Of a DNA stretch of 64,000 nt, positions 42,101 to 57,100 are shown in pieces. Numbering within the stretch: the first letter of the stretch is position 1; each line of letters begins with the position of its first letter. The DNA is taken from positions 1,922,001 through 1,986,000 of the forward strand of contig JAIUSX010000048.1 of the NCBI GenBank assembly GCA_026573805.1. The letters run 5' to 3'. The DNA is from Hesperophylax magnus. Taxonomy: Eukaryota > Arthropoda > Insecta > Trichoptera > Limnephilidae. The notes under the pieces are model-generated. The model was not told the DNA's origin, did no database searches, and saw nothing but the letters and a program-made list of their open reading frames with translations. The translations under genes were made by a program, and so were the position numbers.

Positions 42101-45100
42101 CGGTGCACGGCGGGCTGCTCGGCATTTTACTCAGGCACACTAATCGTGTTAGCTTGGTATTCCAAGGGTTAATTGTCAGCCGGTACACGGCGGGCTGCTC
42201 GGTATTTTACTTAAGCACACTAATCGTGGGAGCTTGGTATTCCAAGGGTTAATTGTCAGCCGGTACACGGCGGGCTGCTCGGCATTTTACCCAGGCACAC
42301 TAATCGTATTAGCTTGGTATTCCAAGGGTTAATTGTCAGCCAGTGCACGGCGGGCTGCTCGGCATTTTACCTAGCACACTAATCGTGTTAGCTTGGTATT
42401 CCAAGGGTTAATTGTCAGCCAGTGCATGGCGGGCTGCTCGGCATTTTACCCAGGCACACTAATCATGTTAGCTTGGTATTCCAAGGGTTAATTGTCAGCC
42501 GGTGCACGGCGGGCTGCTCGGCATTTTACCCAGACACACTAGAGCTTAGTATTCCAAAGGTTAATTTTCTACTTTTTTTATTAACTGTACATTTGAACCT
42601 CTTCAGCTGTTGAAAAAATTAATTGATAATGCTTTCCAAAATATTTATATTTAAACCGATGTTAGATTATTGTTTTGACCCCCTTCTAAAGTTTATAATA
42701 AGCTGCATTTGATATCTGATTATTACCAGCCCATCGAGTAGGACTCATTGAAACTTTGTGATTCCAGAGCAAGGTTCCGTGGAGGGACTGGCCTACGACC
42801 AGATAACGCGCCACCTCTACTGGACTTGCAACAATGATGCCACCATCAACAAGGTCAATCTGACCTCCGTGTTCAGAGGCAATCACTCCACTGTGCAGAG
42901 GGTCATCCGCCTGGAAGCCAACGATAAACCCAGGGGCATCTCGATTGATAGCTGTTTGCAGTGAGTTGATAATTTACATACCATAGATAATAGAAGCAAG
43001 ATAAATGAACCATGATCAAATATTAGTATGAAATCATGAGCACAGAATTGTCGCCAACATCTTTCACCCGCTCTACTGCACATCGCATCTGCACCCGCCC
43101 TTTGTTTCTACCTACAAACCAAATGCATAATTTTTATTACATAGCTGCTTTTTCGGTTCTATTCAGTTATTTCATAGCTTGGAGACAGCTCCCTTTATCT
43201 TATTACTTATAACATTATAACAAACGCAATATTTCCACCTTACATTTTTTTCCTGAATATCCTGTTTTAACTTGCCCGTTTTTCATTTCGTCTATCTCTA
43301 AATTTGTTTGTACATTCCGTTTCCATTCCAAGATGGTGACCATTTTAATGGTTCAGTAAAGTTTCTTTTTTCAAATATGATATTGCTGTGTTTATTTGGA
43401 CTCTCTTATTTGCAATTTTTAAATATTATGGGTACCCACCTACCTGAAGAATTTGAACAAAAATTAGAAAACATAATTTTTTTGGCGCGAGGTCTACTGT
43501 TCACAGAACTACTAGTTATTTATGGGTATAACAATTGCAGAATTTCCACCTTACATCTATTGTAATTGTATTTAGAATATTGTATTTGTATTTAGAATAA
43601 TTGGTTATTTCCAGGCGCATATACTGGACAAACTGGAATTTCCAGTCGCCGAGCATCCAGCGGGCGCATACCAACGGCTACCAGGTGGAGTCCATCATCA
43701 ACACGGAGATCCGGATGCCCAACGCGCTCACCCTGGACCACCGCGCCCAGAAGCTGTACTGGGCCGATGCTCGGCTCGACAAGATCGAACGAGCCGAGTA
43801 CGATGGCTCGCATCGAGTGGTGAGATTACTTACCTATATTAAATTTGGTTCCATATTGATACAAAAGAACAAACAAACATACCTGCTCTATTTGATATTG
43901 TATTACCGAATCATAGTACGATTTTTGTTTCTGAATGAAGGTCTTTCACTAGGTCGGTTGTTATGTAAATAACATAGGTTTATTTTTCTTACTTGAAATA
44001 AGTAAGAACTTGTCAAATCTGTGAAATTTTTTCGATTCGTTTTGTCTATTGTTTTAACACTGGCAATAACAGGAAGTGACTAAAATTTAAGATGGCGTCA
44101 CTTCCCGGCCGGACCTAGGCGAGTGTGCGCGTCCGGTCGGAGGTGATTATTATTTCTGGGGGCCTGATGATCTGATCGAGTTGTATTTCATGGATTTGTG
44201 ATTATTACCGAAATGTTCGGTTTGTGCTTCGAGTTTAGAAGTTTAATAATATTTCGTTCCTCAAAACTATATACGACATATTATTTTAGACAGGGTAGCT
44301 AGATTCTGCGTTCTGGTCGTTGGGGGTAAGTTTTCACCTTTCTTGTATATCTCTGTGAAATTTATCTAAATATACCTTGTTACGGTCAGTCCAAAGTTTA
44401 ACCCGAATACTTTCATTTAATAACCTTGCAACTTCCTTTCAAAACATTTCGTAGATGGGATATATTTCCCCCGCCCTGTATGGAGGATTATGCTCTACCG
44501 TTGGCTGGTCGGTTTGGCGGGTTCTTTTCCAGTCTAACCACCGGAAGGGACCCTGGCGCTTTTGGTTTTTGTAAACCAAGAAAGTCAAACTCGGCCACCC
44601 ACTCTTCAATCAACATAACAGTCAATAATGTACATAACAAACAATATTGGTTGTAGGTTATCACAATAGGTATGCCGGCGCACCCCTTCGACCTGGCCGT
44701 GTACGGGGACTTCATTTTCTGGACGGACTGGGTGCTGCACGCCGTCCTGCGCACGGACAAGATGAGCGGCGTGACGGTCACGCGTCTCCGCAAGGATGTG
44801 CCACGGCCCATGGGAATTGTGGCCATAGCCAATGACACCGACAACTGTGAGTCTATTATGTATTAACCGGGTGCTATATCCAGTACTTATTTATCACTAA
44901 TTTATTCACATTGGAAGAGTGAATCTACAATAGACTATCAACTGTCTGCCTACAAGGTATCCTTTGATACTTTGGACACGTTGCTCGTCAAACTGAAAAC
45001 TCGAACCTGGAGCAATTCATAGTCACTGACAAAGTGGATAAGTCTTAGTTTGCAAGTGCATGGGGCCTTCAGGAAACCAAGGAAAAGTAGACTCCTCCGT

Positions 45101-48100
45101 TGCGGGGCCTTCGGGGAACCAAGGAGGAGTGGAGAGGAGAGACGAAACCTTCTTCCATCCCGGGGCCTTTAGGGAATCAAGGAGGAATGGAGAGGAGAGA
45201 CGAAGTCCTCTTCCATCGTGGGGCCTTAAGGGAACCAAGGAGGAATGGAGAGGAGAGACGAAGTCCTCTTCCATCGTGGGGCCTTTAGGAAACCAAGGAA
45301 GAGTGGAAAGGAGATATGAGGCTCTCTTCCCTTGTGGGGCCTTCAGGGAACCAAGGGGGATTGGAGAGGAGAAATGAGACCTGGGAATACGCATTGTGGA
45401 ACCAGAAGACATAGCCACATATTCAATAACAACCCTGGTGAACTTTATAAAAGGGACCGGGTGACCGTTAAAGGAATGAGGTAAAATGGGAGATAGCACA
45501 ACGGGCCTATGGCCTAAAAAATTGTGTTGCAAGTCACTAGTTATTAATCTTAGTTGTAAGCCACTCATAATAAATCTTAACAGTAGGAACTTATTATTTA
45601 TAACTCTAAGGGTTATATTTATAAATTAAGTTGTAGAGATTTCTTGAGGCTGAGGTTTTATTATCACCAAAATGGTGCTAGAGAAATGGTACAAACATTA
45701 AGTGGAAGGCACAAAATGCAGAGGAACAGCATTGTGGTTTTTTTAAAAATTTTAACTGCACACAGGAGGCTAACTAACCAACTAACCGTCACGCCGTTTC
45801 CCGCAGGGGTAGGAAGAGACGACAGAGAGCCAAACAACTCGGTCTTGGCACTTCTTGCCTCATTCACATTCATACATCATCTCATACATACTCTTCTATT
45901 ATTCTAACTCTTGACATGGCCCGAGTCTAGTATCTGATTCACTTGATCGTGCCATGTCTTCCTCGGCACACAGTAGGCATTGAGGAAAATAATATCCTTC
46001 AGGGCCTATGTCATCTTTGTGGATGATGTGTGGAAGGTCTTTTTGCAGAGAGAAAGGAGTGAATATGAGTTTTAAAGACACCCATGTTGTATGAGGGAGG
46101 AAACACAGAGGCCGGCAACTGTTCCACAGCCGAACTGTTGGACTGAAGAACGAGTCGTGGAAATGACCCGATCTCATGTGACAAATGTCAACTGTGTACA
46201 GCATTCCCACCTGACGCCAGTGCTCTAAAGATTGCATACCATTTTAGATGACCTTTTTACCAAAGATAGGGGAATATGTCAAGCTGACCGTCCGTTTCTG
46301 CACAGAGTCAAAGGTGACGAAATATCACGTCTGGAATGTCGGTGTCCTTGGCCCACCATTCCATCGCAAAAGTGGACGAGTATTGTTCACCTAGGAAATT
46401 GGAATGGCGGTCACGATCCTCGGGAATGAGATAACGACTAAAGAAGAACAAGGAAGAGTTTCGCTATAGGTTCTCGTTATCCACAATGATCACAAGAAAA
46501 CAAAATGATATTTTGATGTTGTGTTGTTTTGTAGGTATGTTGAACCCGTGCTACGTGCTGAACGGTGGCTGCAGTGATTTGTGCACAGTGGACCCGCGCG
46601 GCAGTCCTGTGTGCGGTTGCTCGGCCGGCAAGGTGCTCGCGTCTGACTCTAAGCGCTGCATCGAGGAGAACACTCTCTGCCCCTTCAAAGATCTGATTTT
46701 CCCGTGAGTATTTGACCTCATTTTACAGCACAGGAGGCACTGACATTATAAACTCTCCAATTGGGGTATGTTGTGAGGATGGAAAGAGTGGGGAGGGGAC
46801 CTGCCTATTCAGATCTGGTCACTGAACATGGCTATTGCCATTTCAAGCAAGGTTTCGATACTGAATGGTGGTCTTTCATCAGGACTCTAGTTACTACCAC
46901 TCTGGAACGTACCGTAAATATACGGTATATTATTTTATTTAATTTTAATTATGTATCATTTTTGAAGTCAAAAGCGAAAAAAAAGTACTAACTTCACTTT
47001 ACGAAGTTCTGACAGGCAGCGGACTCTGAGTTGTGTTTTATTGTTTAAATATCGATTCTTTTCCTACCGTAAGGTTAGAGATCGTAAAACTTACTAAAGT
47101 TATTATATATTTTTTTGTGCAAATATACTACTGTTATAATAAATGTTGCTGTATAAAAAAAAATCAGAGTGGAATTTTATATAAAATCGTAGACTGGACA
47201 TTCTTATATAGTGCATCACGAGCTTAATAAAATGGAATTTACTATTCTTTTTTTTTTAAGTAACATTTTTTTGTTTCGTTTTAGTAGTAATACCTATCTT
47301 CCCAATTTTGTCCCTTGTTGATTCAGTCCCTCGGGTCTCAGGCGTCGAACCCGTAGCTTTCCAACCCTTCACTTATAGCCGATAATTTTGACCGCTCGGC
47401 AGCGAAGATTGTCCCTAACGCTTTTGAAAATTTACAGTATAGCACTTTCTACTAATATTCTTTCAATAATTTTTTTCTTAGGTTTCAATTCTTATGTTTG
47501 TATTAGTTCACAGAATCTTAACCATATAATTGGTTTTCAGTTGTGCATCTGGTGGCTGCATATCGCTTGAGTCTACATGTGACGGCATCAAACACTGCTC
47601 AGACGGCAGTGACGAGGAGGAAAACTTCTGTTGTAAGTATTGTCGAAATTCAGTCAATTCTGTTGCAAACCATCTCATCATCGCTGCGCATCCCAGGGTG
47701 GGATTTGGCCTCCTCCACAAATGCTCTCCACTGGTTGTCCCTCGCTATTTACCTCAATTCCTCAGTCATTCCTGTTCTGCTCCAACCCCCAAATAATCTA
47801 TCCACTTCCGCAAACCACCTGGCTATAATTTTTGATGTCCTGTCATCTGCCATTCTTTCAATATGTCCAACTCATCGCACTCTTTCAGAACCTACAGAAT
47901 CAAGCAACGTTTCAATTATTAATGGTGGTCTTACACCACGGCGATACTGAGAGTATCTTCCACTCTGGAATGTGCTGCAAGTATACTATATGACATATAA
48001 GGGATTTGAACCCACGACCTTCGGCTTACCAGTCGAGAGCCTTACCCCTCGACCACGGAGGCCGGATTAATTAGATCCTCCGATACCTGACTCATTTTAA

Positions 48101-51100
48101 TTCTTTATTATCTAATTTCTAGCGTCGTAACTAACATCATTCCATTTCCAGGAGTAGGCAGAGAGGATGGACCGCCCAAGTACTCTGGTCTAAGCACACA
48201 CTCCTTGCTTCATTCACATTCGTACATCGTCTCATACATACCCTTCTGTTATTCCGACTCTTGACATCGTCCGACTCAAGTATTTGTTGATCGTGCCATG
48301 TCTTCCTCGGGCGTCCCCATCTTACATCATGCACATTCGTCTTATATCCTCCTTACACTCCTTTACTGGTTCATTCGCTCTACATACCCAAACCATCGAA
48401 GCGTCCCTTTCTTCATGTTACTTGTTGCTACTGCATTCAGTCTACAGCTTGACTACCAGCACTATTCTGTTAACAGATACCGCTAATTTTGCTTCTTTAT
48501 TTGGAGTTAGTTAAGGCTAGGTTAGTATTTTGGGTTAGTTACCATGCTCATAAATGTATTCTATTGCACCACGTAATCACACAGAGTAATAATTAATATG
48601 TAAATAAATGTTGATTTGTAGCGACCCGGAAGTGTCCCACCAGCCACTTTCAGTGTGGCAGCCGCTGTGTGCACCAAACGCTGGTCTGCAACAAGGAGAA
48701 TGACTGCGAAGACGGCTCCGATGAACTCAACTGCCCCTGCGAGGATAACTTCTTCCTGTAAGTAATCTCGTCTGACGTCTCACACATTAAAACTGCTCTC
48801 GACTCCCGATTGGGCTATGTTCAGGCTGAATGTAGTGGTGAGGAAAGGAAATGGAGTAGAGGAAAGTGGGGAAGTATCTACATGGCTAAAGCCATTTCAA
48901 GCAATGTTTTGATTCTGGTGGTCTTTCACCAGGGTACTGGTACAGGTACAGGTACTGAAAGTATTGATCACTCTGGAACTTGCCACAAATCTATTAGGTA
49001 GGGAATTTAAATAATTTTTTTTAACAATACTGATCAAAATACAAAGCGTAAAAAAACACACCAAGGACTATAATATACATAAATTCAGTTTGCCGCCATT
49101 GTTTGGAAAGAATGTCAACTTGCTACACTATCGCTACTAGCGACAGCGATGGGTAAATTACGCCAATATTTTACTGGAGTTGGGCATAGTCCAGTGGTAT
49201 GACGGCCGGCATAGTCCAGTGGTAACGCATTGGACTGCCATTCCGAAGGTCGCGGGTTCGAACCCGGCGTGCGCAAATAAATTTTATTTGATTAATTTGT
49301 GTTATTTCACAATTAATTAATCAAAATAATATATAGTATATTTGCGGCACGTTCCAGAGTGGAAGATACTACCAGTATCGCCCTGGTGTAAGACCACCAT
49401 TCAGAATTGAAACGTTGCTCCAAATGGCTTTAGCCGTGTTTAGTGACTAGATCTGAATAGCCAGGTACTTCCCCACCTTCCTCTTTCCCTTCCCCACTTA
49501 CCTTCAGCCTCACAACATCCCCCAATTGGGGATGCCATAGTCTCACTGGCTCCAGACGGGAGCAGTTGGGACTCTTGTGAGGTATTCACTATAAAAAAAA
49601 ATAAAATAAAAAAAATATCATTATCATTCCAGGGTATTTGGTTCAATCCTCTGATTGCAAAGTCCTTCATTATGACACAAGCAACATTTCTGCTTAGTAC
49701 GATAATGTAAGAGTTCTTCAAATATTGTTAGGTTATTCGTAACGTGTGCTGAAACAAAATTTTGTGTCTTTCCAGTTGCGGTACTGGTCAGTGCATTACC
49801 GCTATCCTGGTGTGCGACCTCAAGGCCGACTGCCCGGACGCGTCCGACGAGATGGGCTGCGGTCTAGGACCCTGCTCGGGCCCCAATGCACTCGGGGGCC
49901 GGTCCCCGCCGCCCGGGGACCAGCGAGCCCCGCAGCGCTGCGCTCACACCTCGCCCTGTATCCACCCCGCTTGGGTGTGCGACGGGCAAAATGACTGTCT
50001 GGATAACAGCGACGAGGCTAATTGCACAGGTTCGTGATGTTCAATAATAATATATGTAGGCGTATAATGGTATTTTAATTTATTGATGCTTGATAAAAGA
50101 TGATAATGATTTAAACACTTTTTCTCTCTCGTTAGTTTCGACAACTGCTGCACCAACCAAGTGTGCTGCGGACAGATTTGCGTGCGCCGGAAATCCGGAG
50201 GTGTGCATTTACCTGCAGTGGCGGTGTGACGGGGAGGACGACTGCTTCGATGGAGACCAGTCTCCGGATGGTATCAGCTCAGACGAGGCTGGCTGCAGTG
50301 AGTACCCATCCAACAAATATATAACTAGTATTATTATTATGAATTCGTCCATGTGCACAACGCGTGTCTTCACCCATACTACTAAAAATCGTATCTACGC
50401 ACAGTGGCGCCCTACTTGTGTTTCTACCTACACACAAATGCATAACTTTTATTGCATAACAGCTTTGATAGTTCATGCAGTTTGGTTGTAGTCCGGTGGC
50501 AGTCGGCACGCTTCCATGCCATATCTCCCTTTGTTTCTATTGTACAGTAGAACCCCGTTAATTCGAAATCCACTGGATCCATGTGATTCGAAAGTTTATT
50601 AAGAAAATTCATACAAAAGTCGAGTTTCGCGCCGACCCGTCAAATTCAGGTAGGTATTTAAATTACTGTTACAACTTATTTTCGTATAAGTCGAATTTTC
50701 GCTGATCTGTGGCTGCCGGCCTGTCAGATTGCTATTTACCAAATAATAATAATAATATGAATTATAACCGCATAAATCGAAATTTTACGGCGTTTACTGC
50801 CATGGACTGCCTGTTAGATTCAAATTTATTCTGAACAAGTCGAAATTTGAATAATTCATCAATTTTCTACGTTTATTTTCAGGTTCTTTGAAAGTCCTAT
50901 CCGAGTTCTTTTATTATATCATCGTAGGCTAGTTTCTTGACAGAACTAAAATAATAACAGAATTTGAAAAAATCTTTCATAGAACCCGAAAATGAACATT
51001 GAAATTTGATAAATTGTTCAAATTCTCCGAAACAACCCGTCCTAAGTATTTTTCTTAGGATGGGTTGTTTTGGAGAATTTGAATAATTCTTCAAAGTTAA

Positions 51101-54100
51101 TTTTCAAGTTCTGTGAATGATTTTTTACCAGTTCTGTTATTATTTCAGTTCTGTCAAGCAACTGCCTATAATGATATAATAACAGAACTCGAATAGGACT
51201 TTCACAGAACCTGAAAATGAATGTTGAAATATGATGAATTAATTCTCCCAAACATCCCTTCCATATTTTCTTATAATCTAACATGTCTTTTGTTATTTCA
51301 GAGCACCAGTGCCATAAGGAGCAGTTCACCTGCAGCAACAATGAATGTATTCCCGCGTCCTGGCAGTGTGACGGCAGTCCGGACTGTACCGACGGCTCCG
51401 ATGAATCTCTTCACTGCAGTAAGTTTTAATTTGACAGTATTTACAGATTGCTGACACAAGGAACTAACTAACTGAATGTTCCCGATCAGTAACAGTAGTA
51501 GCAAACCCTGCCTCTTTTATAAATCTTGAATATGTCCTTAACTAAATTGAATGAAGTCAGTTTCGTCTACTTGGAACACATGAGGCTGCAAATATTTTGT
51601 CCCTTTTAGTCAAGATCACTAGAGAATCTTCTAACTTAACTTTTTTGATCAATAACATTTCTTTTAGTTATAAAATGGTACATGTTTGCAGTGGAGCGCA
51701 CTTGTTCGAAGGATGAATTCCGCTGCGGCAACACATCACGCTGCATCCCATGGGTGTGGGTGTGCGACGTGCAGGAGGATTGCGCCGGGGGCGAGGACGA
51801 GGGGGCGGCGGCAGGCTGTCTGCCCACCCCCTGCCCCCCGGAGAGCCTGCAGTGCGCCAACGGGGCCTGCGTTTCCAAGGTAATAAAAAAACTAACCAAT
51901 CAATCATTCAAACAAACAATCAAGCAAGCAATGAACCGATCAATCAATCAGTTATTCAATCAATCTGTCAACCAACCAACCAATCAATCAATCAATCGGC
52001 CAATCATTCATTCAATCATTAAATTAACCAACCAGTCACTCAATCATTGAATTAATAAATCAATTATTCCATCAGGCGATTCTCGACCCGGTTTAGCTTT
52101 TGTCACGTTGTTATGCTTATTAGCTAATCACAATTTTTATTGTGTTGATAGTGGATCAAATTTTAAGAGATATCAGTACGCAATAGCGCCTCTATTACTG
52201 CCATATTTTGCACGAACCTGCGCTAGATAAGTAAATAAAATAATTATTTATGTTATTAACACAGCCATTTCTGATTCCAGCACTTTTACTGCGACGGCGA
52301 CTATGACTGTGCGGACCGCTCCGACGAGCCGACAGGGTGTGTCGGGTTTGGAGGCCCCGGGGAGGCCTGCGGGCCGGGCCGGGTGGCTTGCGCGCACGGC
52401 GGCTGTGTGCTGGGTCACTGGGCCTGCGACGGATACGATGACTGCGGAGACGGATCTGATGAGGAGCCTACACTGTGTGGTGAGTGTTTTATAGCTAGGG
52501 AGCCCCAGTTAACCTAAAAACTATAATGACTGGTTGTCTACTGCAGACGAAGCACATGTGAACACATAAGAATTGTCCCGTGCCATGTGTCGCATGTGCA
52601 TTCTCTAGCCTCGCATCGTAATCATAATATCTGGCTATCCGGTCAAGGCATATCCAGGATATCAGGATACCAGGGTATCCGGCCAATTCACTATCTGTTG
52701 CATCTCTTCTATCTATGCCACCTTTATTACGTTGTGCAATTTTATCAAAACTGATAAGCTATAAATTGCAAAAGAAATGAAAATACAGCTCTACTAACCT
52801 AATCTATCTCAATGCTTCAATATCCATTTATTTAATATCTTTTAATGAATATCCTAATTCTGTCAGTTCTCCGAGGATGCCGGGGAATTCATTATAAGCT
52901 GCCTTTTTTAAAATTGGGCTTAAACCACTATTTTTTCAGACAAACGCAACAATAAGGAGCTCAGCTCGTGCGGCAGAAATGAACACGAATGCACCAATCA
53001 CGTGTGCGTTAATATCACACAGCTTTGCGACGGCAAGAATGACTGCGGAGATTCTAGTGACGAGACCAAATGCTGTAAGTATAGGTCTTATGAGATCCAC
53101 TATTATTTTTATTTATTAAATTATTGTTCAAGATTATTTACAAGCTGTTTGATAATAATATGACTGATTGTCAGCGGCCGGGGTGTAAAATCAATTTGCC
53201 GTGTTTACGCATAATAATTGTGTATGTATATATTGCAGCCATAAATGAGTGCCTGGTCCCCTCGGTGTGCGCCCACCACTGCACCGACCAGATTATCGGC
53301 TACACATGCTCCTGTAACCGAGGGTACCGGGTCTCCGACAAGGACAAGCACCTCTGCATCGACGTGGATGAGTGTCTCGACAACCCCTGCGGGCAGGTCT
53401 GCAGGTAAATGCAACCAACCCAAACTCAATGATTCACGGTTCCATTTCATTACTGAACTAACCTAACCTACTATTTTATCATATTCGTTTTTTTTCACTG
53501 TTCTGTTAATCCAGTCACCGTTTTTCACACCTTCTTCATTTTTCAAGATTCAATTTAGGTTCTAAATTTGTTTTATGACCATCGAATTGACGATTAGCAT
53601 AACTTTTGAAATTTTTTTAATCAATTTTGATCAACGGTTATGTTTGTCAGCTGATAACAATTCGTTGAAACAGACATATAACCGGCATTTCACAATATAA
53701 AAATTCAAAATGATGCCGATTGTTGAGTTAGTTATCATCGAATTAGAATTTTTGGTTTTTTTATTATACATATTTTTTCGTCAAAAATGATTGAAAAGAT
53801 TTTAAAAGTAATTTATTGTGTGTTTTACAGAAATACTCAAGGAAGTTTTGTCTGTTCCTGCCAGGATGGATTCAGCCTTGCCACCGATAAGATTACATGC
53901 CGGGCCAACAGCAGTAAGACGTTTTCTTGTATTTCCTAAAACCCCTGGTACTATCATCATGTGCCAGTGTTGCCCACATGTACCCGTCGTGTGCCGGCGT
54001 TGCCGTGGTGGCAACGGCATGCAGTTTTATTTATTCATGGATCTTTAAAATGTATTCACACCAAATTTAAATGAATCACAATGGCTTGTTCACAAAATGA

Positions 54101-57100
54101 TCAATCAGACATTTCATTTTGCTTTGCTTGAAGTTGTAAAGTTTTTGCGCTAGTCTTGTGAGGGTTGAGTCTGAGGAAGATAATTTCTCTTATGGCCTAG
54201 TCATCTTTGGGGACGCTGTGTGGTGGTTTTTTTAAATAAAGGAAGGAGAGGAAGTTTTGGGAAGGAAAAAGATATGAAGGGTGGGTAGAGGAATCTGGGG
54301 GTCAGTGGGTCGAGGAGTTTCAGACGTATGAATCTATCCCTTCTACTGTGGTGCATAGCGATGGTTCGAGAGAGTTCGGCTGGAGAGGTCAAAGGGTCTC
54401 CCTCAATCAGTCTTTCACGATCCGACCCGCCATGCCAAAAATCTTCACAGTTCTTTGTTAAAATTTTCATAATAACATGAGAGATAAAGACACAATATGA
54501 ATAAAGTAGCTATTCTGGGAAAATCACAAATTCTGTTTACATAGAATTTTGAAAAATACATATTGTACGCATTATCTGAAAGATGTTACGATATTTAAAA
54601 AAAACATTATTTTGTAAAACACAAGTAATTACAGTCAGCAAGAACGGTGGGCAGAACACTTTTTATGCCCAGCACACGAAAGAAATTGAAGATCGCGATA
54701 ATCTGGCAATCCTAACGTTAACCTATCAACGGTTTGCGTTTATCACCCCTTTTAATATTTTTTTTCATTCCCAGGGACGCCAGCCTCGCTGATATTCTCG
54801 AACCGCTACTACGTGCGCATGATGAGCCTGGGCTCCGGCGAGGCGGCCCTGCTGGCCCACAACCTGACCAACGCCGTCGCCCTTGACTTTGACTGGGCGG
54901 GCCAGTGCATCTACTGGTCGGACGTGAACCGGCACGGCTCCAGCATCAGGAGACTGTGCGATATGAATACGACCAATGCTGCCGGCGCGGCTACCAACAC
55001 TTCTTACCAGGTGAGTAAATAGTTACATAATTCCCTTTGTGAGTATGACCGTCCGTACATGCGAGCGTTAACTTTTGAATTGGAATCGATGGTTATCTTG
55101 AGGAAATTATCAAATCAAAAACAATCAGGGTAGGTTAGGTTACAGATGTTATAACATTTGCTATTTATTGGAGTGTCGACTGCATGAAAATTAGTGATGT
55201 AAGAGACCTCAACTTATGTTTCCACAAATGCAGATGTTTTGCCTACTATTCACTTCCACTTTCTGCTTCTGCAAAATTATGACAGCAGTTTATCGGAACT
55301 TTCTAGGATTAATTCCTTAGCAACAGTGTGGCTTGCGTGATTTGATTTGCTTTCAGATGTAGTAATTAAGTAATGTAACCATTAAAAGTGTATGTCGTTT
55401 TGTGTGTTTTTAGCTTGCCACCAATTACAGGGTGAAAAAGAGGCAAAATTAGTTTTTGTTAAATATATCTTGCTACTGTTAAATTTTGAATACAGTGAAA
55501 CTCGCTTAAGAAGTTCCCACTCAAGAAGTTTTCACGCTTAAAAAGTTTTATTTTTCGGTCCCTCGAAAATTCCATGCAAAAAACTGCAAAAAACATTATT
55601 TTTTCCCAAGATAAGAAGATTTGCAGCTGAAACTGCATTCCACTTTAAGACCTAAAGTTTTTAAAGTTCGAAAGCGCGAAATCGAGATATTGTTCAGTTA
55701 TTTTTGGGCCATTTTTAAAGGGAAAGAGATTACAAACACGCCACACAAAATACGAACATCGTCATTTTTTTGTTGTTTCATATTCATTTACCTACCCTTA
55801 CTATGTTGTCGTAGCCGGAAACAACACATATTACGTAATACTTATAATCATGTGCCATGTGAATTTGGATCCCACTTAAGATGTTTTCCAGCTTAAGATT
55901 TGTCCGGTCCCTTGGAAAACTTCGTAAGAGACTTTCACTGTATTGAAATTAAGATCAATGGAGGACATCTTCAAGGACACCATCCATATGACACACTTCA
56001 TCTAACTAAAGTATTTAAAGACTTTCTATTCTGCCCGTTCTCGTTGAATTCCTGACACGAATTACATATCTGTTTCCGTATCTGCAAAACAAATATATTA
56101 AAAATCCGCTTTTGTTACATCTCTTCAACAAACTTAACTTTCCTGCCTTGATTAGTCTACAAGTGGATCCGAAAAAGTAACACAATGTCTTTTTGTGCAA
56201 AAAAAATACTCCGTCCAGTAACATCTGCGAGTGCTAGTGGAATAATGCGTATATCTTGCCTAACCGTTTACTAATTATGTTAATATCAGTCATGCATTAT
56301 TTCCGGATCTCCGCTGCAATACCATCATTGTTTGCTTCTCTTTCCGAATCAAGGACACCATCCAATGCTGACACACTTATTATTTCCGTTAATGTTTATT
56401 CCAGTTACTCCATTCGGCCACCCTCCAGAACCCCGACGGTCTGGCCATAGACTGGGTTGGCCGCAATCTGTACTGGTGCGACAAGGGGCACGACACCATC
56501 GAGGCGTCCCGGCTCGACGGCCGCCACCGCAAGGTGCTGTTGAGCAAGGGGCTTCAGGAGCCCAGAGCCATCGCGCTAGATCCAAAACACGGGTATGTTG
56601 TTTTTTTTCACAGTTTTTTATGTGTTCTAGTAATCACTTCTTGTGAAGTGCCAGAATTAAAAAATTCGGGGATTCTAATAATACAAAACTTACAGTAATC
56701 TGATAATTACAGTATTATGATAATTTATTTATTTATTTTTCCATGTTCTCAGTAATCCGGTAAATACAGCTTAATCTAACGATATCGTAATTTGTCGATT
56801 ACAGCATTCCGTCAATTATGGTAATCCTTCAATTACAGTTATCTGACTGTTACAGTAATCTGACAATTATGGTAATATTTATTCTAAAATGATTACAGTT
56901 TTCCGAAAATTACAGTAATCAATCAGTTACGATAAATATAAATAATTTTCTATTTTTTTTAATTTTTATACTAACTCCACACAGGAGGCCCTGAAGAAAA
57001 TAATTTCCCTCAGGGCCTATGTCATCTTTGGGGATGCTGTGTGGAGGGTCTTTTTGTGGAGAGGAAGGAGTGAACATGGGTCTTGAAGAGTCCCATGTTG

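Noticed and set aside
41911..42567. CRISPR array
   Set aside because: Whole 80-bp units repeat without unique spacers, in a eukaryotic intron; it is a minisatellite.
45023..45568. 181-codon minus-strand protein with repeats
   Set aside because: It is translated from the 58-bp minisatellite; 58 is not a multiple of three and the frame survives by chance.
47543..47950. 135-codon + strand protein
   Set aside because: Out of frame with LRP1 exon ad, which it overlaps, and continues into dispersed repeat sequence.
49203..49277. Functional tRNA-Gly (GCC)
   Set aside because: The anticodon loop is acceptable but the acceptor arms do not pair and the 5' part is duplicated just upstream.
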